A DNA stretch of 64,000 bases from Centipeda artemidis DSM 19719 (lineage in GTDB: Bacteria; Bacillota; Negativicutes; Selenomonadales; Selenomonadaceae), in contig NZ_AUFU01000001.1 in NCBI RefSeq assembly GCF_000426665.1, positions 372,001 through 436,000 of the forward strand, given 5' to 3'. Each line of letters starts with the position of its first letter. Position 1 is the stretch's first letter. The notes beneath the pieces are model-generated. The model did not search any database, was not told the origin of the DNA, and worked only from the letters and a program-made list of their open reading frames with translations. This document shows, one piece after another, positions 1-7,432 of this stretch. The position numbers and the translations under genes were made by a program.

Positions 1-217
1 TCAAGAGATCCATCCCGTCTGAAGAATGAATCCCGATGGCGTGCTTCGTATCGAAGAGCACCGTCACCTCGCCGTCCACCGGCGAAACGACGCGCCCCTC
101 GGGATCGGCAATCGCAGCGCCGCGCCCCATCGCACCGCTCGCAAATGCCGGATCCGATACCTCCGAAAGAGGAATGAGCCGCCCGCGCAGCGGGCTGTCA
201 ATACGAACGTCCTGCAT
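1..217 (-). CDS. crr: PTS glucose-type IIA component (5' part only)
   Basis: This is the first 72 codons of a gene that leaves the window at its left edge. The protein begins MQDVRIDSPLRGRLIPL and contains SPVDGEV followed by TKHAIGIHSSDG, the signature of glucose-family PTS enzyme IIA domains. The phosphorylated histidine of the family lies just beyond the visible end. In this family IIA passes phosphate from HPr to the sugar-specific IIB domain in the cytoplasm. The ATG at 217 was chosen because a strong AGGGGGG ribosome site lies just upstream and the protein aligns from its first residue. Whether it is a lone IIA or the N-terminal domain of a larger permease cannot be seen. Confidence 0.85.
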   Translation of the reverse strand, partial: MQDVRIDSPLRGRLIPLSEVSDPAFASGAMGRGAAIADPEGRVVSPVDGEVTVLFDTKHAIGIHSSDGMDLL

Positions 218-260
218 ATCAAATCCCCCCTATAAAATTTTTCCTTGAAATCCCCCGGAT

Positions 261-288
261 AATTTATGATTCCTTCTATTGAAGTCAA
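261..288 (-). promoter_or_regulatory. putative promoter of the IIA gene
   Basis: On the minus strand TTGACT (283-288) is followed after 16 nt by TAAATT (261-266), about 45 nt upstream of the start codon. The -10 box is a weak match. Confidence 0.4.
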
Positions 289-335
289 GTGTACTAAGTT
301 CCCTTTCACTTGTCAATAAAGGCGCAGTGAAAGAA

Positions 336-364
336 TTTACAAGGAGAAACCGTTGTGGTACAAT
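336..364 (+). promoter_or_regulatory. putative sigma-70 promoter of the glucitol-type IIA gene
   Basis: TTTACA (336-341), a 17-nt spacer, then TACAAT (359-364). It lies about 45 nt before the ATG at 410, which argues against translation starting at the upstream in-frame codons. Confidence 0.6.
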
Positions 365-409
365 GAGATTCATATGAATTTCGGGTCATCATTCAGGGAG
401 GTCATACGA

Positions 410-772
410 ATGAGCGTAAAATACGAAATCACATCCACCGCCATCGGCAAGCTGGCGCGTAAATTCCTTGAAACGAACAACAGCGTGATCCTGCTCGACG
501 ACGGCACGCATCCCAACCTCGCCGAGATGGTGGTCGAGCATACCCCGGGTGAGCTGAAAGAGGATATTTCCGTCGGTGACACGCTCACCGTTGGAAAGCA
601 AAAATACAAGGTCACACGGGTCGGCGAGAACGCCAACGATACCATCCGCGAGAACGGACACTGCACACTGCTCTTTAACACAACCGGCTCGATGCCCGGG
701 CAGATCGAAGTCGAGGGCGGCAGCGTCCCCTCGCTCATGCAGGGACTCACCTTTTCTTTTGCAGGAAAATAA
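410..772 (+). CDS. srlB: PTS glucitol/sorbitol-family IIA component
   Basis: This 120-residue cytoplasmic protein matches the glucitol/sorbitol PTS IIA family along its whole length. It has the segment EHTPGELKEDISVGDTL, with the conserved His-x-x-Gly-Glu-Leu-Lys, and the C-terminal NGHCTLLFNTTGSMPGQIEV region. In that family IIA relays phosphate from HPr to the sorbitol permease. No IIB, IIC or sorbitol dehydrogenase gene lies nearby, so it is an orphan that may serve a distant permease or act as a regulator. The start at 410 follows an AGGGAGGT ribosome site; an in-frame codon at 353 lies inside the promoter and is rejected. Confidence 0.85.
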   Translation: MSVKYEITSTAIGKLARKFLETNNSVILLDDGTHPNLAEMVVEHTPGELKEDISVGDTLTVGKQKYKVTRVGENANDTIRENGHCTLLFNTTGSMPGQIEVEGGSVPSLMQGLTFSFAGK

Positions 773-795
773 TCGCATCGTTTTGGGAGACTTTC

Positions 796-1296
796 ATGGA
801 ATGTTTTAACCATCCCGGTGCGCCTTCCGTTGCGTCCTGCGAGGAGTGTCATAAGCACCTATGCCGCATTTGCGCCGTTGATCTGGGTTCATTCATCCTC
901 TGCCCAACATGTTTCTCCAACTTCATTGCGATGCAGGAAAAACATATAAGATCACTGCGCCGCCGTTTCATTGTAGGGATTGTCTTGGTCGTACTCTTTG
1001 TACTTCCCTATGTACGCGGCATTGGCAGCTTCTCAGACTTGACCGAGCTCCTGCTGCTTGCTCTTTGGATACTGTCGTTCCCCATTTCCCTCTACATAAT
1101 GAGAGGCGCCCCCGACCCATATGTCCCCACATCGTTTTCCGCCGCCGGCAATCTGGCTCTTTTTCACTGGTTCACAGCGCTGCTCATCGCGCCCGTCAAT
1201 CTGATACGCGCCTATCGCAGCTATCATGATTTTTCTGTCGCTGTCGCGAGCAATAAAGCCCATTTAGAAGATGTCATCAAAGCCGGCAGCCTGTAA
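796..1296 (+). CDS. small membrane protein with N-terminal B-box-like zinc finger
   Basis: This 166-residue protein of unknown function follows the IIA gene by 23 nt and has a GGGAG ribosome site. The first 40 residues carry a Cys/His array (C3, H6, C15, C18, H19, C23, C26, C37, C40) resembling B-box or related zinc-binding fingers. After a basic stretch (RSLRRR) come hydrophobic segments at roughly residues 57-75, 80-97 and 112-130. The layout suggests a cytoplasmic metal-binding head on a membrane anchor. Bacterial proteins of this architecture are usually left as hypothetical, and no enzymatic motif is visible. A strong terminator follows. Confidence 0.75.
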   Translation: MECFNHPGAPSVASCEECHKHLCRICAVDLGSFILCPTCFSNFIAMQEKHIRSLRRRFIVGIVLVVLFVLPYVRGIGSFSDLTELLLLALWILSFPISLYIMRGAPDPYVPTSFSAAGNLALFHWFTALLIAPVNLIRAYRSYHDFSVAVASNKAHLEDVIKAGSL

Positions 1297-1307
1297 CACA
1301 ATCAGAA

Positions 1308-1350
1308 AGAGACTACTGCACGAGGAAGGTTCGTGCAGTAGTCTCTTTTT
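1308..1350. terminator. bidirectional intrinsic terminator
   Basis: A perfect 16-bp stem (1308-1323 with 1331-1346, core GACTACTGCACGA) is followed by a T-run. It sits between the convergent membrane-protein and fbp genes and can serve both. Confidence 0.92.
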
Positions 1351-1373
1351 GTTATCAGACGTAGTCTTCTCTT

Positions 1374-3278
1374 TCACTCCGGCTTGATATGCCCGCTCTG
1401 ATACGCATGCAGCAATTCATGCAGGTCGGCGATCTCGGCGGCGATCACGGCGCCGCGGTCAGTGTCCCGCACGATGGTCTGCCGCGATTGGAGTTCGACG
1501 GTCTGCGAGACGGACTCGATGTCTTGGTTCTCCTTGAGCGCGTCTCTGACGCTCGCGATCTGCTGATGCTGGAGCAGGCGCAGGCCGCGCGAGTTGTAGA
1601 TCAGCGTATAGCCGGAGATGCCCGTCTTGGCGCGGAAGGCGGCGGCGAATCCACCGTCGATGACGAGCGCGCGACCGCCCGCGCGCAGGGGGCTCTCCCC
1701 TTTTTTCACCTTGACGGGGACATGCCCATTGATGATGTGTCCGCGCTTCGGGTCGAGGTCAAATTCCTCCAATATTTTCTCGCAGATGCGCTCGTCCTTG
1801 ATCAGGCGGAAATATGGATCGGACGGCTCCTCCCATGTGCTCTCATCGGCAATGAACGAGCGTTCAAAGGTCGTGAACGAGCGCCCCGACGTCGGCGCGA
1901 GCAGGCCGCACCACAGGAAATACATGAAGTCGAGCCCTTCCTGCGTGTGCGCGTTCCACGCTTCGCGCGCCTTTTCCTCGCAGAAATCCATCCATGCACG
2001 CCCGCGATATTCTTTTCCTTTATATGTGACGGTGCGAAACTCGCCCTCTTCGTCGAGGAGGACACAGGCGTGGAAGAGCAGGTTGCCGTTATAGCGCGTA
2101 TACATGCTGCCGCGCTGATAGAGATAGTCCACATGGCGCTGAAGCACTTTGCTCTCGAGAAAGTACGAGCGCAGATCCTCGATGATGTGCCGTTCCTCCT
2201 CGGTCAGCTCGTAGCAGTCCGTACCGTCGTCAATGGTCGGGAAATATGCGCTCTCGAGCTCAACGCGCCGCCCGTTTCCAAGCGTGACATAGGACGAGCG
2301 AAAGTCAATCTTATCGAGGAGCAGACGATCCTCCATGCGGAAATCCGGATTGCGGCGGATGAGCGCACCTTCGAGCTTGAACATTATCATCGTTATGGCG
2401 CGCTCCGCCGCCTTGATCGGGTTTTCGTCCGGATAGATGCGCGAGGCAAATGTAGAGAGCGGACGCAGGCTGATGCCGTAGCCGCGTTCGAGGACGTCGG
2501 TATTGCGGTAGCGGAGAGAGTTGCGGATCACGCCCGCGATGCAAACCTCGCTGCCGAGCGCCGCGCCCATCCATAGGACGTCGTGGTTGCCCCACTGAAT
2601 ATCGACGGAGGGGTGCTCCATGAGGAGATCCAAAATGCCGTCAGGGCGGTCACCGCGGTCAAAGAAGTCACCGACGATGTGGATGCGCTCGACGGCAAGC
2701 CGCTTGATGAGGACACTGAACGCCTCGATATAATCCGTACCTCCGCCGATCTCAACGATGGTCTCGATGAGCTGCTTATAGTAAAAGAGCTGCGCCTCAT
2801 CCTGCTCGGGACGCGTGTTCATCAGCTCGACGATAACGGACTCATAGCGTTTCGGAATGTAGCTGTATACCTTGGATGCGGGGAATTTCCAGCTCATGAG
2901 CTTCGTCAGCTCGAGGAGGTTCGCGAGGTTCTGCTGGTACCAAATCGCGGTATTCTTCCCCTCTGCCGCAAGCTGCTCAACTTTTTCACGCGGATAGTAG
3001 ATGAGCGTGCAGAACTCCGCCTTATCCTCCTCCGTCATGCGCTCGCCGAAGCAGTAGTCCACCTTTTCCTTGATGACGCCGGAACAGTTGTTGAGGATGT
3101 GAAAGAACGAATCGTACGCGCCGTGCAGGTCGCTCATGAAATGCTCCGTTCCTTTCGGAAGCATGAGCTGCGAGCGGAGATAGACGATCTTTTCGTAGAC
3201 AATCTCCTTGGTCGGATATTTCTCCGCCATAAGGCGGAGCACCTTCTCCCGATTTGCCTCTTCATGATGCGTGTTCAT
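1374..3278 (-). CDS. fbp: fructose-1,6-bisphosphatase class III
   Basis: This 634-residue enzyme hydrolyses fructose 1,6-bisphosphate to fructose 6-phosphate, the committed gluconeogenic step. Its length is typical of class III (Bacillus Fbp type), which belongs to the calcineurin-like phosphoesterases and is unrelated to the class I and II enzymes. The metal-binding motifs are visible: SDLHGAY at residues 49-55, GDFFDRGDRPD at 203-213 and GNHD at 230-233. The ATG at 3278 is preceded by AGGAGGAAGCGGC. It is a monocistronic gene with its own promoter and terminator. Functionally it fits the glycogen operon 10 kb away, supplying hexose phosphate from three-carbon precursors. Confidence 0.97.
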   Translation of the reverse strand: MNTHHEEANREKVLRLMAEKYPTKEIVYEKIVYLRSQLMLPKGTEHFMSDLHGAYDSFFHILNNCSGVIKEKVDYCFGERMTEEDKAEFCTLIYYPREKVEQLAAEGKNTAIWYQQNLANLLELTKLMSWKFPASKVYSYIPKRYESVIVELMNTRPEQDEAQLFYYKQLIETIVEIGGGTDYIEAFSVLIKRLAVERIHIVGDFFDRGDRPDGILDLLMEHPSVDIQWGNHDVLWMGAALGSEVCIAGVIRNSLRYRNTDVLERGYGISLRPLSTFASRIYPDENPIKAAERAITMIMFKLEGALIRRNPDFRMEDRLLLDKIDFRSSYVTLGNGRRVELESAYFPTIDDGTDCYELTEEERHIIEDLRSYFLESKVLQRHVDYLYQRGSMYTRYNGNLLFHACVLLDEEGEFRTVTYKGKEYRGRAWMDFCEEKAREAWNAHTQEGLDFMYFLWCGLLAPTSGRSFTTFERSFIADESTWEEPSDPYFRLIKDERICEKILEEFDLDPKRGHIINGHVPVKVKKGESPLRAGGRALVIDGGFAAAFRAKTGISGYTLIYNSRGLRLLQHQQIASVRDALKENQDIESVSQTVELQSRQTIVRDTDRGAVIAAEIADLHELLHAYQSGHIKPE

Positions 3279-3314
3279 GCCGCTTCCTCCTACAAAATTT
3301 TTCTACTCTTCTGT

Positions 3315-3343
3315 ATTCTAACATTGAACCGAATTGATTTCAA
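3315..3343 (-). promoter_or_regulatory. sigma-70 promoter of fbp
   Basis: Minus strand TTGAAA (3338-3343), a 17-nt spacer, TAGAAT (3315-3320), about 35 nt upstream of the fbp start. Confidence 0.7.
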
Positions 3344-3390
3344 ATGAATAATCTGTTTCCTGATGCAAAAGCGACATAGTACGAAAGCTT

Positions 3391-3418
3391 CCGGTTATAT
3401 GATTTACCATATCACCGG
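3391..3418. promoter_or_regulatory. inverted repeat between divergent promoters
   Basis: CCGGTTATATG (3391-3401) and CATATCACCGG (3408-3418) form an 11-bp inverted repeat with one mismatch, just upstream of the -35 box of the next gene. It could be an operator; no regulator is evident. Confidence 0.35.
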
Positions 3419-3432
3419 CGTGTGAGATAAAT

Positions 3433-3461
3433 TTGTCTCTTTCCCTCGCCTATGGTATAAT
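3433..3461 (+). promoter_or_regulatory. sigma-70 promoter of the ATPase-like gene
   Basis: TTGTCT (3433-3438), exactly 17 nt, TATAAT (3456-3461). Transcription would begin near 3468, so translation must start downstream at 3496 or 3502. Confidence 0.75.
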
Positions 3462-3501
3462 TTTCTCGAAAAATTGTCGTTCAAAAAGGAGCCGAGTGTC
3501 C

Positions 3502-4854
3502 TTGAAAAAATATTTCTCGAGTTTTTTCCACTTCATCGGGAGTGTCATCCTCGCGGCGGCGGTCGCTGGCTATTGGTATATCGCGGGCGATATGTCGCTC
3601 GAAACGGCGTCCGAGGTATTCGTCGGCGTGTTCCTCGCCGCGTCGCCGCTTCCCTTCATCCTATCACGCCGGCTCATCGCGCTGCGCATCAAGCGCTGCC
3701 TCAAGGCATCCGCCGTGACGTGCGGCAGAACCGCCGCTCTCACGGAGCTGATGCGTGTCGATACCGTTGCGTTCAACCGCAGCGGCACGCTGACGGAGGG
3801 CAGTGTGTTTATCTCAGGACTCGTCCCCGAGGGCATGACGCAAGGCTCTCTGCTCTCCCTCGCCGCAAGCGCGGAGCGTGAAGCGTCGCACCCGTATGCA
3901 CATGCAATCTACGATACGGCGGTGCAGCGCGGTCTGCACCTGCAGCGGCACTCCGCTGCACGCGAAACCGAGAGCTTCGGCGTGGAGGCGCTGATTGCGC
4001 GCACGCCCGTCCGCGTGGGGAAAAAGGAATTTTTACAGGATGAGGATGTAGAGATCAGCGCCGCACTCCTCACCCGTGCCGATCAGCTCGCGACCAGCGG
4101 ACAGACGCCGCTCTTCGTCAGCTCAAGCAAATACGCGCGCGGCATCATCGCCGTACGCGACGACGTGCGTGCCGATGTCAGGCGCACGCTCGGCGAACTG
4201 CGGCGCCGCGGCCTTACTCTCACGCTGCTGACGGGCGAGACAAAGCGCCTTGCGAACGCTACGGGCAAAGAGCTCCACATCGCGGAGGTGCGCGGTGACC
4301 TCACCGCCGCGGATAAGGCGCGCGAGATCCGACTGCTCCAATCGCGCGGCGCGGTCATCGCGATGGTCGGAGACCCGGAGGCGGATCAGCCCGCACTGCG
4401 TGCAGCCGATATCAGCATCGGCTGCCCCTCCTCGTTCATTCGCCCGCATGCGGAAACAGAAGAAAAAGATCCGCTGCACGAAGAACTTCTGCGCAGTTCT
4501 CCTGATGCCGACGCCCCCGCGGCGCAGCCCGTCGAGCCTCTGATGCCGGCTGAGGATGCGGCATACTTCGAGGCTCAGGCGCTGCGCAGCCAGGGACGCA
4601 CCGAGAACTATACCCCCGACATCATGCTCGATGTACAGGGGCTGCCGGGACTCGCGGCGCTCCTCGATGCCGGAGATGCCGCTCGTTCCCGTGCCAAACA
4701 AAACAACGGGCTGGCATTCCTCTTCCTCCTCTTCTTCACCGTGCTTGCGGCAGGTGCCCCCGCCTTCTTCGGAGGCGTCGCACTTCCTTTCGTTTTCGTC
4801 GTTGGTTCGCTCGTTATAATGCTTGTTTTGCTCGCGGTAAATGCCCTAAGATAG
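3502..4854 (+). CDS. degenerate P-type (P1B-like) ATPase homologue, catalytically impaired
   Basis: This 450-residue protein aligns with the C-terminal two thirds of heavy-metal P-type ATPases but looks catalytically dead. Two N-terminal hydrophobic helices lead into AASPLPF, where transporters have the metal-binding CPC motif. The phosphorylation motif DKTGTLT is NRSGTLT (aspartate replaced by Asn92, codon at 3775). TGD is TGE, and GDGxNDxP is GDPEADQP. The nucleotide-domain SHP motif is kept. A charged, proline-rich insert follows, then two C-terminal helices. The actuator domain and several N-terminal helices are absent. The start is TTG 3502 (GGAG 10 nt upstream); GTG 3496 is an alternative. 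The intact frame, promoter and ribosome site suggest a maintained protein, not a decaying pseudogene. Transport activity is unlikely, and its role is unknown. Confidence 0.75.
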   Translation: MKKYFSSFFHFIGSVILAAAVAGYWYIAGDMSLETASEVFVGVFLAASPLPFILSRRLIALRIKRCLKASAVTCGRTAALTELMRVDTVAFNRSGTLTEGSVFISGLVPEGMTQGSLLSLAASAEREASHPYAHAIYDTAVQRGLHLQRHSAARETESFGVEALIARTPVRVGKKEFLQDEDVEISAALLTRADQLATSGQTPLFVSSSKYARGIIAVRDDVRADVRRTLGELRRRGLTLTLLTGETKRLANATGKELHIAEVRGDLTAADKAREIRLLQSRGAVIAMVGDPEADQPALRAADISIGCPSSFIRPHAETEEKDPLHEELLRSSPDADAPAAQPVEPLMPAEDAAYFEAQALRSQGRTENYTPDIMLDVQGLPGLAALLDAGDAARSRAKQNNGLAFLFLLFFTVLAAGAPAFFGGVALPFVFVVGSLVIMLVLLAVNALR

Positions 4855-4903
4855 CGACTATAATAAAAAATTATTCTTATATAGTAAAATATATCAACTT
4901 AAC

Positions 4904-4932
4904 TTGTATTTCATTTTGACCTATGATATAAT
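4904..4932 (+). promoter_or_regulatory. putative promoter of the cyd operon
   Basis: TTGTAT (4904-4909), 17-nt spacer, TATAAT (4927-4932), giving a leader of about 90 nt before cydA. Confidence 0.6.
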
Positions 4933-4944
4933 TCATCCAATTCA

Positions 4945-4977
4945 GGGCTTTCGTCTTAAATATATAGACGAAAGCCC
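4945..4977 (+). promoter_or_regulatory. perfect stem-loop in the cydA leader
   Basis: GGGCTTTCGTCT (4945-4956) and AGACGAAAGCCC (4966-4977) form a perfect 12-bp stem with a 9-nt AT loop. It starts about six nt after the predicted transcription start. No T-run follows, so it looks more like a 5' stabilising hairpin or protein-binding site than a classical terminator. Confidence 0.6.
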
Positions 4978-5030
4978 GGGGTATTATATTACAGGTCATT
5001 TTATTTTATCTTTTTAGGAGGGTTTTGGAA

Positions 5031-6404
5031 ATGGAAGAAGTGCTGCTGTCGCGATGGCAATTTGCCATCACGACCATCTACCACTTTCTCTTCGTTCCGC
5101 TCACGCTCGGCATGGCGATTTTCGTCGCCCTGCTTGAGACGTGCTATGTGCGGACGAAGAATCCGGAGTGGAAGAAAACCTGCCGCAAGCTGCTGAAGTT
5201 CTTCGGCACGCTCTTTCTCATCAACTTCGCCATGGGAGTCGTCACCGGACTCGTGCAGGAGTTCCAGTTCGGCATGAACTGGTCGGAGTACGCGCGCTTC
5301 ATGGGCGATATTTTCGGCGCGCCGCTCGCGCTTGAGGCGCTGACGGCGTTCTTCCTCGAGTCGACGTTCCTCGGCATTTGGATGTTCGGCTGGGACAAGC
5401 TCTCCGAGAAGGCGCACTGCGCCTGCATTTGGCTGGTCGCCATCGGCAGCAACCTCTCCGCGTTCTGGATTCTCGTCGCAAACTCGTTCATGCAGCATCC
5501 CGTCGGCTACACGCTTGCCAACGGGCGCGCGGAGATGGCGAGCTTCGGCGAGCTCATCACGAATCACTACATTCTCGGCGAACAGTCGCACACGCTCTTC
5601 GCGGGCATCACGACGGCGGGCTTTGTCGTCATGGCGGTCTCCGCATGGAAGCTTCTCAACGACGGCGCGTCGCGCTACGCTTTCACGCAGGCGATCAAGG
5701 CGGGCGCGATCTACACGATGGTCGGCGTCGTCGGCGTCATCGCGAGCGGGCATTTCCACACGCAGTATCTCGCGCAGGCAAGCCCGATGAAGCTCGCCGC
5801 GATGGAGGCGCTGTGGGACACGGAAGATCCCGCGCCCTTTGCCGTTCTCGCCTACCCCAATATGGAGCAGGGCAAGAACGATTTTGAGATCACGATTCCC
5901 TACATGTTCTCGTTCATGGTACACGATAAGCCCTCGGGCGAGGTGCGCGGCATCAACGACCTACAAAAGGAGGCGGTCGAGAAGTACGGCGCAGGCGACT
6001 ACCGCCCGCACGTCACGCTCCTCTTCTACGCGTTCCGCGCGATGGTTGGCGCCGGGTTCTTCATGGTGCTCGTCTCCTTCCTCGTGTACTACTTCGCAAA
6101 GAAGAACAAACTGGAGTCGATGCAGAAACTCCTCTTTGCGCTGCCGTGGCTCGTCGTGATCCCCTTTATCGCGAACTCCGCAGGATGGATCGTCGCGGAG
6201 ATGGGCCGTCAGCCGTGGCTTGTTGTCGGTCTGCAAAAGACGGTGGACGGCGTGTCGCCGAACCTCACCTCTCCTGAGATTTGGTTCACGATGCTCGGCT
6301 TCACCGTGCTCTATCTCCTGCTCATCGTGACGGCGCTCTACATCGCGTTCCGCTTCATCCGCCGCACGCAGATCACGGCGACACCGGAAGGAGGCGCACA
6401 ATAA
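5031..6404 (+). CDS. cydA: cytochrome bd oxidase subunit I
   Basis: This 457-residue polytopic membrane protein is the haem-bearing subunit of cytochrome bd, which oxidises quinol and reduces oxygen to water with high affinity. The N-terminal SRWQFAITTIYHFLFVPLT carries the conserved histidine ligand. Further marks of CydA are the AMGVVTGLVQEFQFGMNW segment, HPVGY, and the GRQPWLV region after the quinol loop. The length implies the short Q-loop form usual outside proteobacteria. ATG 5031 follows GGAGGG by 8 nt; an in-frame TTG six nt earlier is less well placed. It is first in the cydABDC operon. Confidence 0.97.
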   Translation: MEEVLLSRWQFAITTIYHFLFVPLTLGMAIFVALLETCYVRTKNPEWKKTCRKLLKFFGTLFLINFAMGVVTGLVQEFQFGMNWSEYARFMGDIFGAPLALEALTAFFLESTFLGIWMFGWDKLSEKAHCACIWLVAIGSNLSAFWILVANSFMQHPVGYTLANGRAEMASFGELITNHYILGEQSHTLFAGITTAGFVVMAVSAWKLLNDGASRYAFTQAIKAGAIYTMVGVVGVIASGHFHTQYLAQASPMKLAAMEALWDTEDPAPFAVLAYPNMEQGKNDFEITIPYMFSFMVHDKPSGEVRGINDLQKEAVEKYGAGDYRPHVTLLFYAFRAMVGAGFFMVLVSFLVYYFAKKNKLESMQKLLFALPWLVVIPFIANSAGWIVAEMGRQPWLVVGLQKTVDGVSPNLTSPEIWFTMLGFTVLYLLLIVTALYIAFRFIRRTQITATPEGGAQ

Positions 6405-7420
6405 TGGATTACAATATTCTTTGGTTTGTCCTCATCGCCGTGCTCTTCACGGGGTTCTTCTTCCTCGAGGGCTTTGACTACGGCGTCGGCACGCTGCTCC
6501 ATTTTATTTCAAAGGATGAAAAGGACCGCACGCAGATCATTCAGACCATCGGTCCCGTTTGGGACGGCAACGAGGTGTGGATGATCACGGCGGGCGGCGC
6601 GATGTTCGCGGCGTTTCCGCACGTCTATGCGACGATGTTCAGCACGTTCTACATCGCGCTCTTCCTCATGCTCGTCGCGCTCATCCTACGCGGCGTGGCG
6701 TTCGAGTTCCGTCATCACCGCGACGACGACGAGTGGAAACGCCGCTGGTCGTGCGCGCTGACGATCGGCAGTGTGATTCCCGCGTTCCTGTGGGGCGTTG
6801 CCGTCACGAACCTCATTGCGGGACTCCCCATCGGCGCGAATATGGTCTATCAGGGCGGTTTCTTTGACCTGCTCACGCCCTATACCGTCGTCGGCGGCGT
6901 GACCTTCCTCTGCGTGTTCGCGTTCCACGGCGCGGCGTTCCTCTCGCTCCGCCTGACGAATACCTACCTGCTCGCGCGGGCGCGCACGCTCGCGCTGAAA
7001 TTCGGCGCAGCGGCGGCGGTCTTCTACGTGCTCTGCATGATCCTCACCTATACGGAGACGGATCTCTATGACAGCACGGCCGCGGGCGCGGCGCTCTTCG
7101 TCTCGGCGGTGCTCTTTGTCGCGGGGCTCGTTGCGATGTATATGCGCGCACAAAAGCCGGCGTTCATCCTCGGCGGTCTCGCCATCGTCGGCACGACGGT
7201 CGGGTTCTTCACGGGGCTGTTCCCGCGTCTCATGGTTTCGAGCCTCAATCCAGGCTGGAGCCTGACGATCCGCAACGCGTCGTCCACGGAGTACACGCTC
7301 TCGATCATGACGATCGCGGCGGTGATCCTCGTGCCGATCGTCCTCATCTATCAGATTTGGACATATTACATCTTCCGCAAGCGCATCACTCCCGAGAGTG
7401 CGGCACATACGGACTATTGA
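6404..7420 (+). CDS. cydB: cytochrome bd oxidase subunit II
   Basis: This 338-residue membrane protein pairs with CydA. It starts MDYNILWFVLIAVLFTGFF and has the conserved LEGFDYGVGTLL and GPVWDGNEVWMITAGGAMFAAFP-type segment near residues 50-75. The ATG overlaps the cydA stop by one nucleotide (TAATG) and is preceded by AAGGAGG, so the two subunits are translationally coupled. Length and helix pattern are normal for the family. Confidence 0.97.
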   Translation: MDYNILWFVLIAVLFTGFFFLEGFDYGVGTLLHFISKDEKDRTQIIQTIGPVWDGNEVWMITAGGAMFAAFPHVYATMFSTFYIALFLMLVALILRGVAFEFRHHRDDDEWKRRWSCALTIGSVIPAFLWGVAVTNLIAGLPIGANMVYQGGFFDLLTPYTVVGGVTFLCVFAFHGAAFLSLRLTNTYLLARARTLALKFGAAAAVFYVLCMILTYTETDLYDSTAAGAALFVSAVLFVAGLVAMYMRAQKPAFILGGLAIVGTTVGFFTGLFPRLMVSSLNPGWSLTIRNASSTEYTLSIMTIAAVILVPIVLIYQIWTYYIFRKRITPESAAHTDY

Positions 7421-7432
7421 TCCCGGACGGAT

